Assembly (NCBI GenBank): GCA_019614645.1
Contig: JABWDB010000011.1
Location: forward strand, 6,001,501 to 6,065,500
Length of the DNA: 64,000 nucleotides
Direction: 5' to 3'
Origin: Stratiolaelaps scimitus
Lineage: Eukaryota > Arthropoda > Arachnida > Mesostigmata > Laelapidae
Positions 33,046-44,595 of this stretch are shown here, one piece after another; the stretch's first letter is position 1; each line of letters starts with the position of its first letter. Made by a program: the position numbers and the translations under genes. The notes beneath the pieces are model-generated. The model searched no databases, was not told the origin of the DNA, and saw nothing but the letters and a program-made list of their open reading frames with translations.

Positions 33046-34295
33046 AGTTAGAACACGGCGTTTCTGGTAGCTCGCCAGAAGCTCCGAAGCCAAAGAGAGC
33101 AGCAGCAGCTTCCGTTAGGCCGTGGCTCCGGGGTCGGTCTCATCTGGGTGTGTCCGTTGATGGCGTGCATGGATGCATCGGGCGTTTTGTCGACTGTTCG
33201 AGATGCAACTCGTTTCAAACAAAGTTGTTAGCGGTGTTGCCGCGGCCGTGGCCGCCGCCGCCACCCGTCGCAGCGGAGTACGCGTCGCTGGCTTGCTCAT
33301 CGTTATTGCTGGCGTTGCCGGTCCGCCTGAGCTGCCGCGCCCCAACCCTCCATATCGCTCTCTCTCTCTCTCTCGCTTCACGAGCACGTGGTGCACTGTG
33401 TGGCTCATATTCGTCCAGTACTATTAGTATTGTGCAAAGTTTACGTCGTACTGTATGGTATTACGTTCGACGCCACATCGTACAGGGGGCGTCTCCACAG
33501 AGTGTCCCGCTTGGCCAGCCCCAGGGGGATGGGGGGCACAGTGTCCGCTGATATTCGCCCATGCTCGTCCTGCACGTGCTGTTGCGGAGACGGCTGCGCA
33601 GGACAAACGCCGCCGTCCTGCAACTGGCCACGTTTTTTCAGAGTTACCCGTCTCAAGAAGGCGCACACAGTGTGCCCTCACGAACGAAAATAGCTCTGTC
33701 GCCAGCGATGAAAGATGGCTTGAACAACGTCCAGCTAAAGTGCTCGACGTGCTAAGACGCGTGTGCTAACGGGCAAAGCGTCCGTGAGGTGACACTTGGG
33801 AGGGGCGGGGCGAGGAATTGCGTCGCACGGAAAAAGAAAAACCATGAGAAAAACAGCGCTGAAAAATTAACCACCGATTAAAATAGCGAAAAAATGGCCC
33901 AGTACTCAGTTGAATCACCGAAGATTTCCCTCTCTCGCAGACTTCGTATCGATTTTCGCAGGTATCACCCTCCAAGCTCTTCAGCAGTATTGTGTATCCG
34001 CTAGATTTCGTACCGTTCGCGTTCTTTGAAAGGAGCCTATGTATAACAACAACAAGAGAAAAAAGATAGGAGAAATAAAAAAAATAAACCAAATAAAAGC
34101 AGCGATCGTACATTTATTGCTCAGTCGTGCTCGGTGTAAATCCTATCCGTGTCGTTGAAGGGCGACGTTCGACGGTTGATTTTTTGGTGGTCCCTTTTTT
34201 TTTTATTAAATTTTGGCCAATGATGGTGTTTTTCTTCCTATTGTATTTATTATACTCAGCAGCAGCGATATTTCCTCTAGCGATTTCAACTATAC

Positions 34296-34330
<35 letters not shown>

Positions 34331-34577
34331 TCACTATATCGTAAATGCTGCTTATGGCCGCTGGAGAGCCTCGACATGGATTTTCCCGGCATTTGTTCAC
34401 GTTATTTTTTCTCCGTTACACCCCGTCCATGCGAGAAACGCAGAGGCCACGTGAGCGACGCCACTGGTCGCGTGCAATTAACCATTGCGGTCGGCAGGAT
34501 CCGTCCGCGGAGTCGACAACGATCACAATGTGATGCTGGCGAGACGAAGACGGAGAAACTGGGTTTCGAGTTGCGTT

Positions 34578-34755
<178 letters not shown>

Positions 34756-36285
34756 CTGAGCTTCTGACTTTTGGACGTACATTGAGAGACGCCCCGACCC
34801 GCTGTTGCTGGACAGCGCAACTTAATACAAAACAGTAGCCACAGCGAAATACAATCGATTTGCTGTGTTTCGACCTGTCACTTAATGGTAGACGGCTTTG
34901 CGGTTTCCGCCACGCGAGCCTGGAAAGGTTTTTCATTTTGATTGGATTCGTTTAATTTTGCCGCGCCACTCTTTTTTGTCCGTTTTTGGCTCAGTGGTAA
35001 ACTCTCGTAGACGTTCGTGTGGCGAACGATCCCGCCCCTCGGGGTTTCTAGGAGATGGATTCTGCTCGAAACGCGATTGCACTCGTTCGAAGCGAATCAA
35101 GAAACGTCTGCTCAAGTTCTGTTACACAACGAGCGCATTCGTATTGTTGCGAAACGGTTGTTGTTCAATTTATACAAACGTGAACAATGGAACGTTCTGT
35201 TTGGTTGAGGGCGGACGGCAGCTGTATGGCAAGCGGGTCGTGTACGTCAATCCGCAGGAAACAATGGTCAAATATAAAAACAAATAGCCACAACGTTGGT
35301 AAACGGTTAAAAGATTATATAATGAATAAAGCCTGGTGCGATTTTCCGAGAGCAATGATATACGTATCGTTAGCTCACAACACCGAAACTGAGCACACTA
35401 ACTTGCTGTCTGGCACTTATACTCGGCGTTGTTAAGTATTTTGTTTTATGGACCGTTTATGCCTACTGCACAATTAAGTTAAAGCCGTTTTAAAAGCATC
35501 GTCTTCCTTCGGCAGTAACAGTATGAGATAATGGGTCAATCTATAACAGGTGGATCTCCGGGCGGAATCCCTCCCAATGGATTCCCCCCAGAGATACAGT
35601 CACTGCCCACTTGAGTAGTCGCAGCGTACAGCTGCTGCTGCTGCTACCGCCGCTGCCGCCGCCTGACAGTTGTTTTTCTGCAGCTCGAAATCATAGGCCC
35701 GCCTATCCCGACGTCAGCGAGCGGGTCCCCGCTCGTGCGGATCCCAGCCAAACGGCCGAACTCTTATAAGACCACCGGTCGAACTGTCGGACTGCTAGTT
35801 TATCATGCTATATACAAATATATACATATATACAAATACTATGTATATATACATATGTAAATATACACACACAAGTAAAAAGCCGTGGACGACTCGCGCT
35901 CCCTCTCGTGTCTGTTGGCTTCTCTCTCCCTCTCTCTCTCTCTCTCTCTCGGCGATTGTACGCCTGCTGCGAGCAGGCCCCGACAGACGCCCTACTGATC
36001 ACGGCGGGCGGCAGCGGCGGCGGCAACGACTGCGATCACTTGTGTAGTGTATCACCAACAGCAGCAGCAGCAGCAGCAGCGCCAATAGCAGCCCTCGCGT
36101 GTGAGTGGCTCAATGGCGCACCAACCACAGGGCCCGGCCTGGCCCGTCTTTGTCGTATGCGCAGCGCGCCGCCGATTCCGTTGCGCGTGCGGCCACCACC
36201 ACCACAGCTACGAGATGGCGGGCCCCCGCTCTCGCCCAGTGGGGCGGGCTCATTTGAATATGCAGTGAGCACGGCTGCCTGCCAC

Positions 36286-36366
36286 GAGTGGCGGCGGCGG
36301 CGGCGGTGGCTTCGGCGTCGGCGGCGCCTTCAACGGCGGCGGTGGCGGCGGCGGCAGCGGCGGCGT
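36286..36366. repeat. Imperfect CGG trinucleotide array
   Basis: Repeated GGC/CGG units with occasional T or A substitutions. It gives poly-Arg, poly-Ala and poly-Pro frames that should not be annotated as proteins. Confidence 0.9.
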
Positions 36367-38272
36367 CTGCTCTAACCCGTGCGTGCCGGCGAACACCATC
36401 AGTAGGCACTTGGAGCAGCGGGCTGGATTCTGTGCTACGATGCCGACTTGGGGACGATGCGCTGATGGGACAAAAGGGCCGGCCCAAGTGGCCTGAGTAG
36501 GCCCCAACGGCCTATCAACGACGCGCTGCTGCCATCTGTTGGCGATTGCCGCTGAATCGCTGGTGCGTTTCATTGCGAATGTAATGACGTTGATTTGAAG
36601 TGGCTGGCGTCCCAGTCCATGAGTGGCGGGCAAAGTCAGGGTAAGGCCGATCTTATTATACAAAATATTTTTTCCCTCAACTAACGTCTTCCAGTAATAA
36701 TAATAATAATAACAATAACAATGATAAAAAAAGGCCCCGATCGCAGCGCCATCTGGCCCGCTGATCGATTGCGCGAAGCGTCGATAATGCCTTGATTGAA
36801 CGACGCACCGACGCGGCCTTCATGCTGCCTGCAGCCGTACGTAATGCCGTTACGAATGCGGTTACAGATGCCCCGCTGCTTCTCCTGTCCCCGTGACAGC
36901 CACCTGTCAACGATGATGACGAGAGAAATCCTCCTGGAAATCGCCGCCGTCACTGGCCGCCACCAGTCCCGGACGGGGCCCCGTGGCCGCTAGCTCTCGC
37001 AGCAAGCAGTCCGGCGGGCGGTCCCGCGGCTGCTGCTGCTGCTGCTGCTGCTGCAGCACCTATCGCTCGCGGGCGGCAGCCGCTTGCATACGCAACGCCG
37101 GTGGAGGACGAACACACGCGGACAGGCGGAGAGGCAGCGAACGATCATGTTGCTGCCTGACAGCTGAATAATCCGCTGCGTCGGCTGTTCTCGCCGACGT
37201 GGACGGGAAGCTCGCGGATGAATCGGAGGATGGATGCGGGTGGCCGGGGCTGTGCGGGCGGGCGTACGGAACGCAGACAGATCGGAACTTATCACGAGGA
37301 ATAAGGAGGCGGACATCGTTCAGGCCTGATCAGGCGGGTAGTTCCCTCGATGTGGGATTGAGGAAGGGGCACAGAGAAGGAGGCGAATACAATAGCTCGT
37401 GTGGTGGGTATATGCGTTTCCCTGGGCTTGCCCTTGTGAAAGAACGAGGGAGAGTGAGTGAGAGGAGTTAGAAAGAAAGAAAGAAATATATATACATCTT
37501 TCCCTCCTTGCTGCCTCCTTCATGCGCAGGCCTCCCTACCCGATCCGATCCGGCCCAGCGTAGACCGGAGCGCGAGCGAAGTGTGCGAGCTCAAAGGCAG
37601 GGCCACCGTACAACGGGCGGGCCATCTGCTAGCCTCGCGTTTACGTCTGTCTCCCCGAATCTGGCCGTCCCAGCGGCGGCTGTGCGCGTGTGTCGATGTC
37701 ATGAATACATGATGAAGCACGCGGCCGCCACCGTCGCCGCCGCCGCCTCCGCTGCTGATGTCGGAGGAAAGAGTAGAGTCATAACTGCGGCGGTGGGTGA
37801 GCGACAACAACGTGGAGGGTTGGCCCCGACCGCATCGGATATGCATGCATAGGGTCGCGAGCGCCGGAGTTGCCGGAGACTCGGATCAAGCCGAGCAGAG
37901 CGGGGCAGAGCGGGGCAGACAAGAGCCGTAGACTGTAGGAAACAACGAACGAATAAATTAATGAATTTATGAAGGACGCCAGCCCAGTACACATAATAAT
38001 AATAATGTGGCCCGGCTGGAAGTGTATTTATAATATTTTTGTTATCGATGATCGTGGAACGGGCTGACGACACGACGGCACCATCATCGGCGAGTGGTGG
38101 TGGGTACCGTCTGTGGAAACATAATAATCTATGTTTATATATATAATGAAAGTGGAGTGGACCAGCCCAACGATCTCCGCTTGCCGCAGCAATACGCGTT
38201 CATAAGGGGACGTTTGTAATGTCGCATAACCTTTAAATTGTGTAAGCAAATAGATTATTATTATTACACTTG

Positions 38273-39562
<1,290 letters not shown>

Positions 39563-39677
39563 AAGGCAAACGGAATTAATTCAATAAGAATAATAATAAT
39601 AATTATTATTATTATTATTGTTATTGTTGTTGTTGTTGTTGTTATTTATTTACTAATGAATTAATTCCGTTTGCCTT
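39563..39677. repeat. Fold-back element with perfect 20-bp inverted ends
   Basis: Arms AAGGCAAACGGAATTAATTC (39563-39582) and its exact reverse complement (39658-39677) enclose AAT units turning into ATT and then GTT units, so most of the 115 bp can fold on itself. The non-repetitive arms set it apart from simple microsatellites. No target-site duplication is evident. Confidence 0.85.
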
Positions 39678-39718
39678 CATTTAACGATGATTAACGGTGT
39701 GTCACAAACCAACCTCAG

Positions 39719-39970
39719 GCAAGGATCGAACGCGCCGCCGCCGGCGACGCAGTCTTGGACGCCAATGCAACGCCATTCTGCAACATTCTAAGCATTGCGT
39801 ACCTAATTGGAAACTTCACGGTGGCGTCCATCAGCGTCGTGAAAGACGCCGCCGTGATCGACGCGCAGCACAATGCCACCTACTTCTGGAACGAAAGCAA
39901 AAATCAGCCGCTGCCGAAGTGCTCGATACGCAAGCCGCCGAGTGGCAAGCCGTTGGCATACCACGAGTGA
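39719..39970 (+). CDS. Candidate terminal exon, unrecognised protein
   Basis: After an AACCTCAG acceptor the frame opens in phase 0 and runs 83 codons to TGA. The translation is repeat-free and protein-like: ANATPFCNILSIAYLIGNFT, then VASISVVKDAAVIDAQHNAT, YFWNESKNQPLPKCSI and PPSGKPLAYHE. It has two Cys and three Asn-x-Ser/Thr sequons, which would suit a secreted or extracellular region. I do not recognise the family, and no upstream exon was found in the window. The overlapping frames on both strands are Arg-rich and less convincing. Confidence 0.38.
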   Translation, partial: ARIERAAAGDAVLDANATPFCNILSIAYLIGNFTVASISVVKDAAVIDAQHNATYFWNESKNQPLPKCSIRKPPSGKPLAYHE

Positions 39971-40610
39971 CAACAGCTCCCGTGTCCACCAGGGGACGCG
40001 GCGGGGGTATTCCCGTGCTTGTTGTTTGCGACGCTGTCGTCCGGACCACACACACGCGTACACGCATTGAGGTAAATACAACATCGACGCCGGCTTGTGG
40101 AAATATGATTATTATCCAAGAGGACACCGAGCCGTATTGAGAAAGGCTAGATATCGATTATTCTTGCTAGCCCGGCTGCTTTACCCGGCTGGAAAACACG
40201 TCGTTAAGCTAGACATGTCGTTATGCAGATGGGGAGGCGATTCTTGTCGCTTCAGCTTACTGCTGCTGCGGCTGTCACCGCGGCCGCTGTTGACAGCAGT
40301 GGACGACGACAACCGCACGATCGAGCAACAATGCCACTGTTTCAATGGAGAACCTTCATTATACAACCGTGATTCTACTTAGTTGCAGCATGCGCAAAAA
40401 TAGCAGCGACGGCGACGGTGGCACCGACAATGACAGCCAGACCAAACAGGCTTGCCGTCTGATGGAAGTCTGCTGTGCAAGTTGTGTTCAACGTTATGAC
40501 GTGCTGCATATATCGTCCGTGCGACGTGTCGACAATCAGATGATGAGGCTGCCACTAACGACAGCACACTTTGTCGAGGGTAGTTGGCCGTTAAAATATA
40601 GCATTATTAT

Positions 40611-40685
40611 ATAATAATAATAATAATGATTATTATTATTATTACTATTATTATTATTATTATTATCATCATCATTGTTATTATA
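40611..40685. repeat. TAA to TTA microsatellite, imperfect palindrome
   Basis: A TAA run changes to ATT units with TGATTA, ACTATT and ATC interruptions, another strand-switching trinucleotide tract like 38293-38376. The following 40.7-41.9 kb is unique sequence plus a CCCG run and shows no supported gene. Confidence 0.85.
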
Positions 40686-41147
40686 AAACGGACATAAAAA
40701 TATCTACATATCAATCATACGGGAGTCTATCAATAAAAGTCGGTGATAGCATCGAATATCGCTAACAGTATTATACATGATTATGATTGTCACTATCAGC
40801 TACGATACAGTATCTATGTAGGTTGAACCCTATCGTCGGGCGGTATAGCTCGCAAATGCATTGTCCTCTTCGACATCTTCATGTATCTACTGCTCTATCT
40901 ATAATACAATACTGTTAATAATCTATAACGATTCCAGTCGTTCACAGCTCCACGCTCGCGCCTGTGCCAGTACCCACGTGAAGATCGTGTGTCCCAGCTC
41001 AATCACATCATGCGGGACACCCGTCGGCACCCAGCGTTCGTTACGTACACCGAGTCAGAAGAGACGTACTAAAGGAACGCGTTAGCGTCGAGATCGTCAA
41101 CGCGTCGCTCCCTCCGCGCTGCCGTCTGCATCGCGTCTCGATATCGA

Positions 41148-41172
41148 CCCGCCCGCCCGCCCGCCCGCCCGC
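41148..41172. repeat. CCCG tetranucleotide repeat
   Basis: Six CCCG units in tandem, followed some 40 bp later by GGTC-type tetranucleotide units (41207-41226). Confidence 0.9.
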
Positions 41173-42270
41173 TGGATCAAGCTACCGCGTCCAACCATCG
41201 CATTTGGTCGGTCGATCGGTCGGTCAACGCCGTTTATCGCTTTCCCACTCGCCCTTCGCACAATCTCGTTCTAGATCCGTGCGCGTCATTTACAAGGTAG
41301 ATTCATTCGATGTTTGTCATATTTCGTCTACGTTTCGACTCGTTCCAACTTGCCTCTCTCTATCTCTCTCACTCTGTCGCTATCTCCTGCATAGCATTGC
41401 TCTCCGGCGTACACGGCCGTTCGCGGTGTAGCCAGGCTTCAATTTAACTAAGGAGTTCCCGTCGCTCATCTCAGCGGTGACCTCTTATAGGGATCGCGAG
41501 GCGCAGCTGCTGCTGCCGCCGATCTTGGGTTGGCGCTCGTCGGCGCGGCTGCGTTGAAGCCGCCGACGGCACCACTGTATTCCTGGACTTCATCGACGCT
41601 ATCAAGACGCTCACGATGGCTGTGATTCGCGGGGACCGCGGTCTCCGCGGTCCACCACTCCCGCCCGATCGTCATCTTGTCGTCGGCCATCGGAGCCGAA
41701 GCGACTTATCCAGACGCTTGTTGCGAGTCGAAAATCGCTAAGGGCCGTGAATCTTCGCTGCTGTGTGAATCTACCTCTGCTCCTTGGTTCGATTTCGCAG
41801 CGAGTGAAACGCAGGGAGTCCGAAGACGACGAGCGGGGCCTGAGCACTTCGCGATAGAGAGATAGAGAGGGAGGACGCAAGAAAGAGAGAGAATACTTAA
41901 GCCGATTGAACAGAATTGAAGCATGAGCTGAAACAGTCGAGGACTGTTTTTGGCTATTCGCTAGTTTGAAAAACAGCGACGTAAATGAAAATCAAAAATC
42001 AAACTCATGCAAGTAGTGCTCTTGTCCGAGTTGCGGGGTGGGTGCCATATGCGAAACAAAGACTTCGTTCAAGAATATGCCATTGAAAGGCACTCTGAAT
42101 GGCTGATCGCCTGATCGTGAGTGGACGGGAGGTGTGTTGGGTGGTGTGATGGGTGGTGTAACGGGGGATTTTTCCTCAATTTCGTTGATTATACACAGCT
42201 GTACCGGGTTCGAGTCCCGGGACGCGACATATGACGCAACTGATGCGTACACCACTCGTTTTTCCTTCAG

Positions 42271-43353
42271 ATGTTGGAACATTTAGGATGTAAGCGGACT
42301 GTTGTCGCTTGGTTCCGGTCGTACCTCTTGGAGAGAAGACAGAGGGTGAAAGTCGGCAAAGTGGAGTCTACCTGGAGAGTAGTTGACATAGGGACACCCC
42401 AAGGCTCAATTCTAGGGCCGTACATGTTCATCATCCTAATCAATTTTATCTTACTGAAGATTTAATCTGGTAACTTCTGTAAGGCTATAGCCTATGCTGA
42501 TGATACATCGCTCCTATTCCGGATTTCGCCCTCGACGATCCAGGCGGACATTGAACTATCTATGTCAAAAGTTGAAGAGGTCATGCGTCATTTTGAGAGG
42601 TTTGGGCTTGCTATAAATGCAAGTAAAACTGGTGTCACTCTTTTTCGAGCGCCGCAGAGGTTAATCCAGATCCAGTCTGTGCAACTGCGTGGTTTGTCGG
42701 TCCCCACGTCACACAACGTCAAGTGTTTAGGCCTACCGATCCAAGACAGTCTGAGATGGCACGACCATTTGACTGGACTTGCCCAAAAATGTTATGCTGT
42801 TATAGCATCACTTCGTCGTCTTAGGGAAGTTGGGGTGCCCGTCGCTGGGCTACTTCTAATCTACAAAATGCTCCTAATTCCACTGCTATGCTACGGTATC
42901 ACAATCTGGGGTGGTGGCTTCAGAGATACGCTTCGCCGGGGTGAAGCGTATCTCACCAATCAAGCGAAGCGTATCTCCTCAATTATTCAGAATGACGCTC
43001 TGAGAGCTGTGTTCGGCCGCCGTCGCAGGGACTCTGTTGCCGATGTGTTTCAACACTTTGACCTGCTTTGCCTCAAGGACATATGCACCTTTCAGACTGC
43101 TCTGCTTGCATTCAAACCATGCAGTGGTAAGATACCAGCCGACATCTCCTTCTCTATCACGATGGTGAGGAAGCGCTCGACCCGTCGCCCAACCACCTTT
43201 GAGGTGCCATTTGCTGTCAAAGAGTCCAGCCGCCAAGCTCTGGCTTACCGTCTACCGCTCGTCTGGGGCTCGCTCCCTCGCGAGCTTCGTTCCCTCACTT
43301 CAGCTAAAAAGTTTGCAAGTGAAGCAAAAAAGTTCTTTGCGGGGAGGGTTTAA
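42271..43353 (+). pseudogene. LINE reverse transcriptase, C-terminal part, one stop codon
   Basis: One continuous frame of 361 codons broken only by TAA at 42463-42465. Before it comes WFRSYLLERRQRVKVGKVES, then the RT fingers/palm motif GTPQGSILGP. Just after the stop comes the catalytic AYADDTSLLF box. Further on are GLAINASKTGVTLF, the VKCLGLPI-x-D-SLRWHDH segment, LLCYGITIWGGG and a WGSLPRELRS end, the order seen in Jockey/CR1-type RTs. The frame ends at TAA after KKFFAGRV. Having only one disabling change in 1.1 kb suggests a recent insertion. A short snap-back duplication (42923-42976) changes residues after CYGITIWGG but keeps the frame. Confidence 0.9.
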
Positions 43354-43381
43354 AATGTGAATATAATTACAATTATATTTT

Positions 43382-43485
43382 GTCAGATTATCCTGGTTAC
43401 GATATGTCTCAGACTATCCTGACCACGTTGTAAGTCAGATCATCCTGACCGTGTTATAAGTCAGATTATCCTGACCTTGTTTTAT
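43382..43485 (+). repeat. Four-unit minisatellite in the LINE 3' end
   Basis: Units of 24 to 28 bases start at 43382, 43406, 43434 and 43460, with a core like GTCAGATTATCCTGACC followed by a TTGTAA-type end. 3' tandem repeats are known in several LINE clades and may take part in RT recognition. Confidence 0.85.
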
Positions 43486-43984
43486 ATACACGTTTTATTA
43501 AATTTTTTTTTTTTGCGACAACTTAAGCATTGTAAAACTGCAGTTCTGAAAATAAACCACTAATTAAATGAAAATGCTTGCTCCTTGTCCCTACGTGCTC
43601 CTTATCTCGTTCGGCGTCTCTCATAGAACAGCGCCGACAGGGCCCTTCTGACATCAGACGTTTGCCGGTGCTGAGAATCCGATCCGTGTTACGCCAGCAT
43701 CACTCCTACGAGAAATGTGTGCCAATACCGGGAATAATCCGCAGCTACACACGTGAGGCCCGAACTCCACGCCCTATATTTTACTCTGCATAATAGCACG
43801 CCACGAGCCGCCAGTCACGCACGGGCACGGTGGGCGCTTCGTTGGCGATGCTTGTCATCCAGGGGGAGGCTTTGTTCCGGCCGAATGGCCCCTAGTGCCC
43901 TCTAACGTAAGACACGTATTTTTTATTTGTCATCCGTAGGGCAGCATTACTACGGGAGGTATCAAGGGAGAGGTACATCCACAG

Positions 43985-44075
43985 CCTATCAAGACCGGCC
44001 GCGGCGGGATTCGAACCTGTGATCTTGATCCGGTCAGTTTCTTTTTGGCTGCCCGAGTGCTATACTACCTTCGTT
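43985..44075 (-). mobile_element. tRNA-derived SINE head, family B, minus strand
   Basis: Read on the minus strand, GGTAGTATAGCACTCGGGCA is an A-box region and AGGTTCGAATCCC (complement of 44007-44019) a perfect B box. It does not close into a full cloverleaf with an obvious 7-bp acceptor stem, and the body downstream differs from family A. Confidence 0.6.
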
Positions 44076-44170
44076 GGGCTTCCTAGTAGACTATGCTACC
44101 GACGCCACCGCCTTGACCCTCAAGGAGAGACCCATGGAAGGTTGACACACCACAAAGCAATCAAGATGTC

Positions 44171-44250
44171 CCCCGGATGGGCTAGTGGTGAGCGCCTTGG
44201 ACTGCTAGACCGGAGGGACGTGTGGGTTGGGTTCAAATCTTGTCCGACTT
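44171..44250 (+). mobile_element. tRNA-derived SINE head, family C
   Basis: An A-box-like GGGCTAGTGGTGAGCGCC at about 44179-44196 and a B-box-like GGTTCAAATCT at 44230-44240, about 50 bases apart, as in tRNAs. No convincing acceptor stem. The sequence 3' of it (to about 44400) may be the SINE body; it contains GAGGCCTGTCAG twice, 50 bp apart. Confidence 0.6.
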
Positions 44251-44513
44251 TTTGGAGAATCTTTGGAGTTCTTTATCATCTTTCTTTATCTGAAGATTCT
44301 TGCCAGGTATGAGTGAGGAAGAGAATAAGCAAAGGTGGCCCCGACACTAGTACCTAAAAGGTTAAAAGCTGAGGCCTGTCAGATAGGGGCAGAATAGGGC
44401 TAATAATTTTTCGAGGCCTGTCAGCTCGAAAAAACAAGGCAATCAAGATGGCGGTGGGAGCTTCGAACGAATGATAGCACATAAGGAACAGGGTAGTGAG
44501 AATTGAATTATTC

Positions 44514-44556
44514 TATATATTACGTATATAGTCGTATACATATGATAATATATATA

Positions 44557-44595
<39 letters not shown>
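44514..44595. repeat. TA-rich microsatellite
   Basis: Interrupted TA units, the last ~33 bp uninterrupted. Confidence 0.92.

Larger units (their letters stand above)
42256..43590 (+). mobile_element. Non-LTR retrotransposon (LINE), 5'-truncated
   Basis: The 3' end of a LINE: the second half of a reverse transcriptase, then a 3' untranslated part with a four-unit minisatellite (43382-43485), an internal T-run at about 43501-43514 and AATAAA at about 43548. The 5' half of the RT and any endonuclease are missing, as is typical of incomplete target-primed reverse transcription. The motif layout and C-terminal region resemble the Jockey/CR1/L2 group; I cannot place it closer. The 3' boundary is a guess and no target duplication was identified. 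A tRNA T-arm-like GGGTTCGAGTCCC lies just upstream at about 42213. Confidence 0.85.

Noticed and set aside
34986..35056. A-box-like TGGCTCAGTGGTAAA suggesting a tRNA gene
   Set aside because: The expected B box about 50 bases downstream is degraded and no acceptor or T stem pairs; at best a tRNA or SINE relic.
42195..42230. T-arm-like CCGGGTTCGAGTCCCGG suggesting a tRNA gene
   Set aside because: A good T stem-loop, but no A box, D arm or pairing acceptor strand in the preceding 60 bases.
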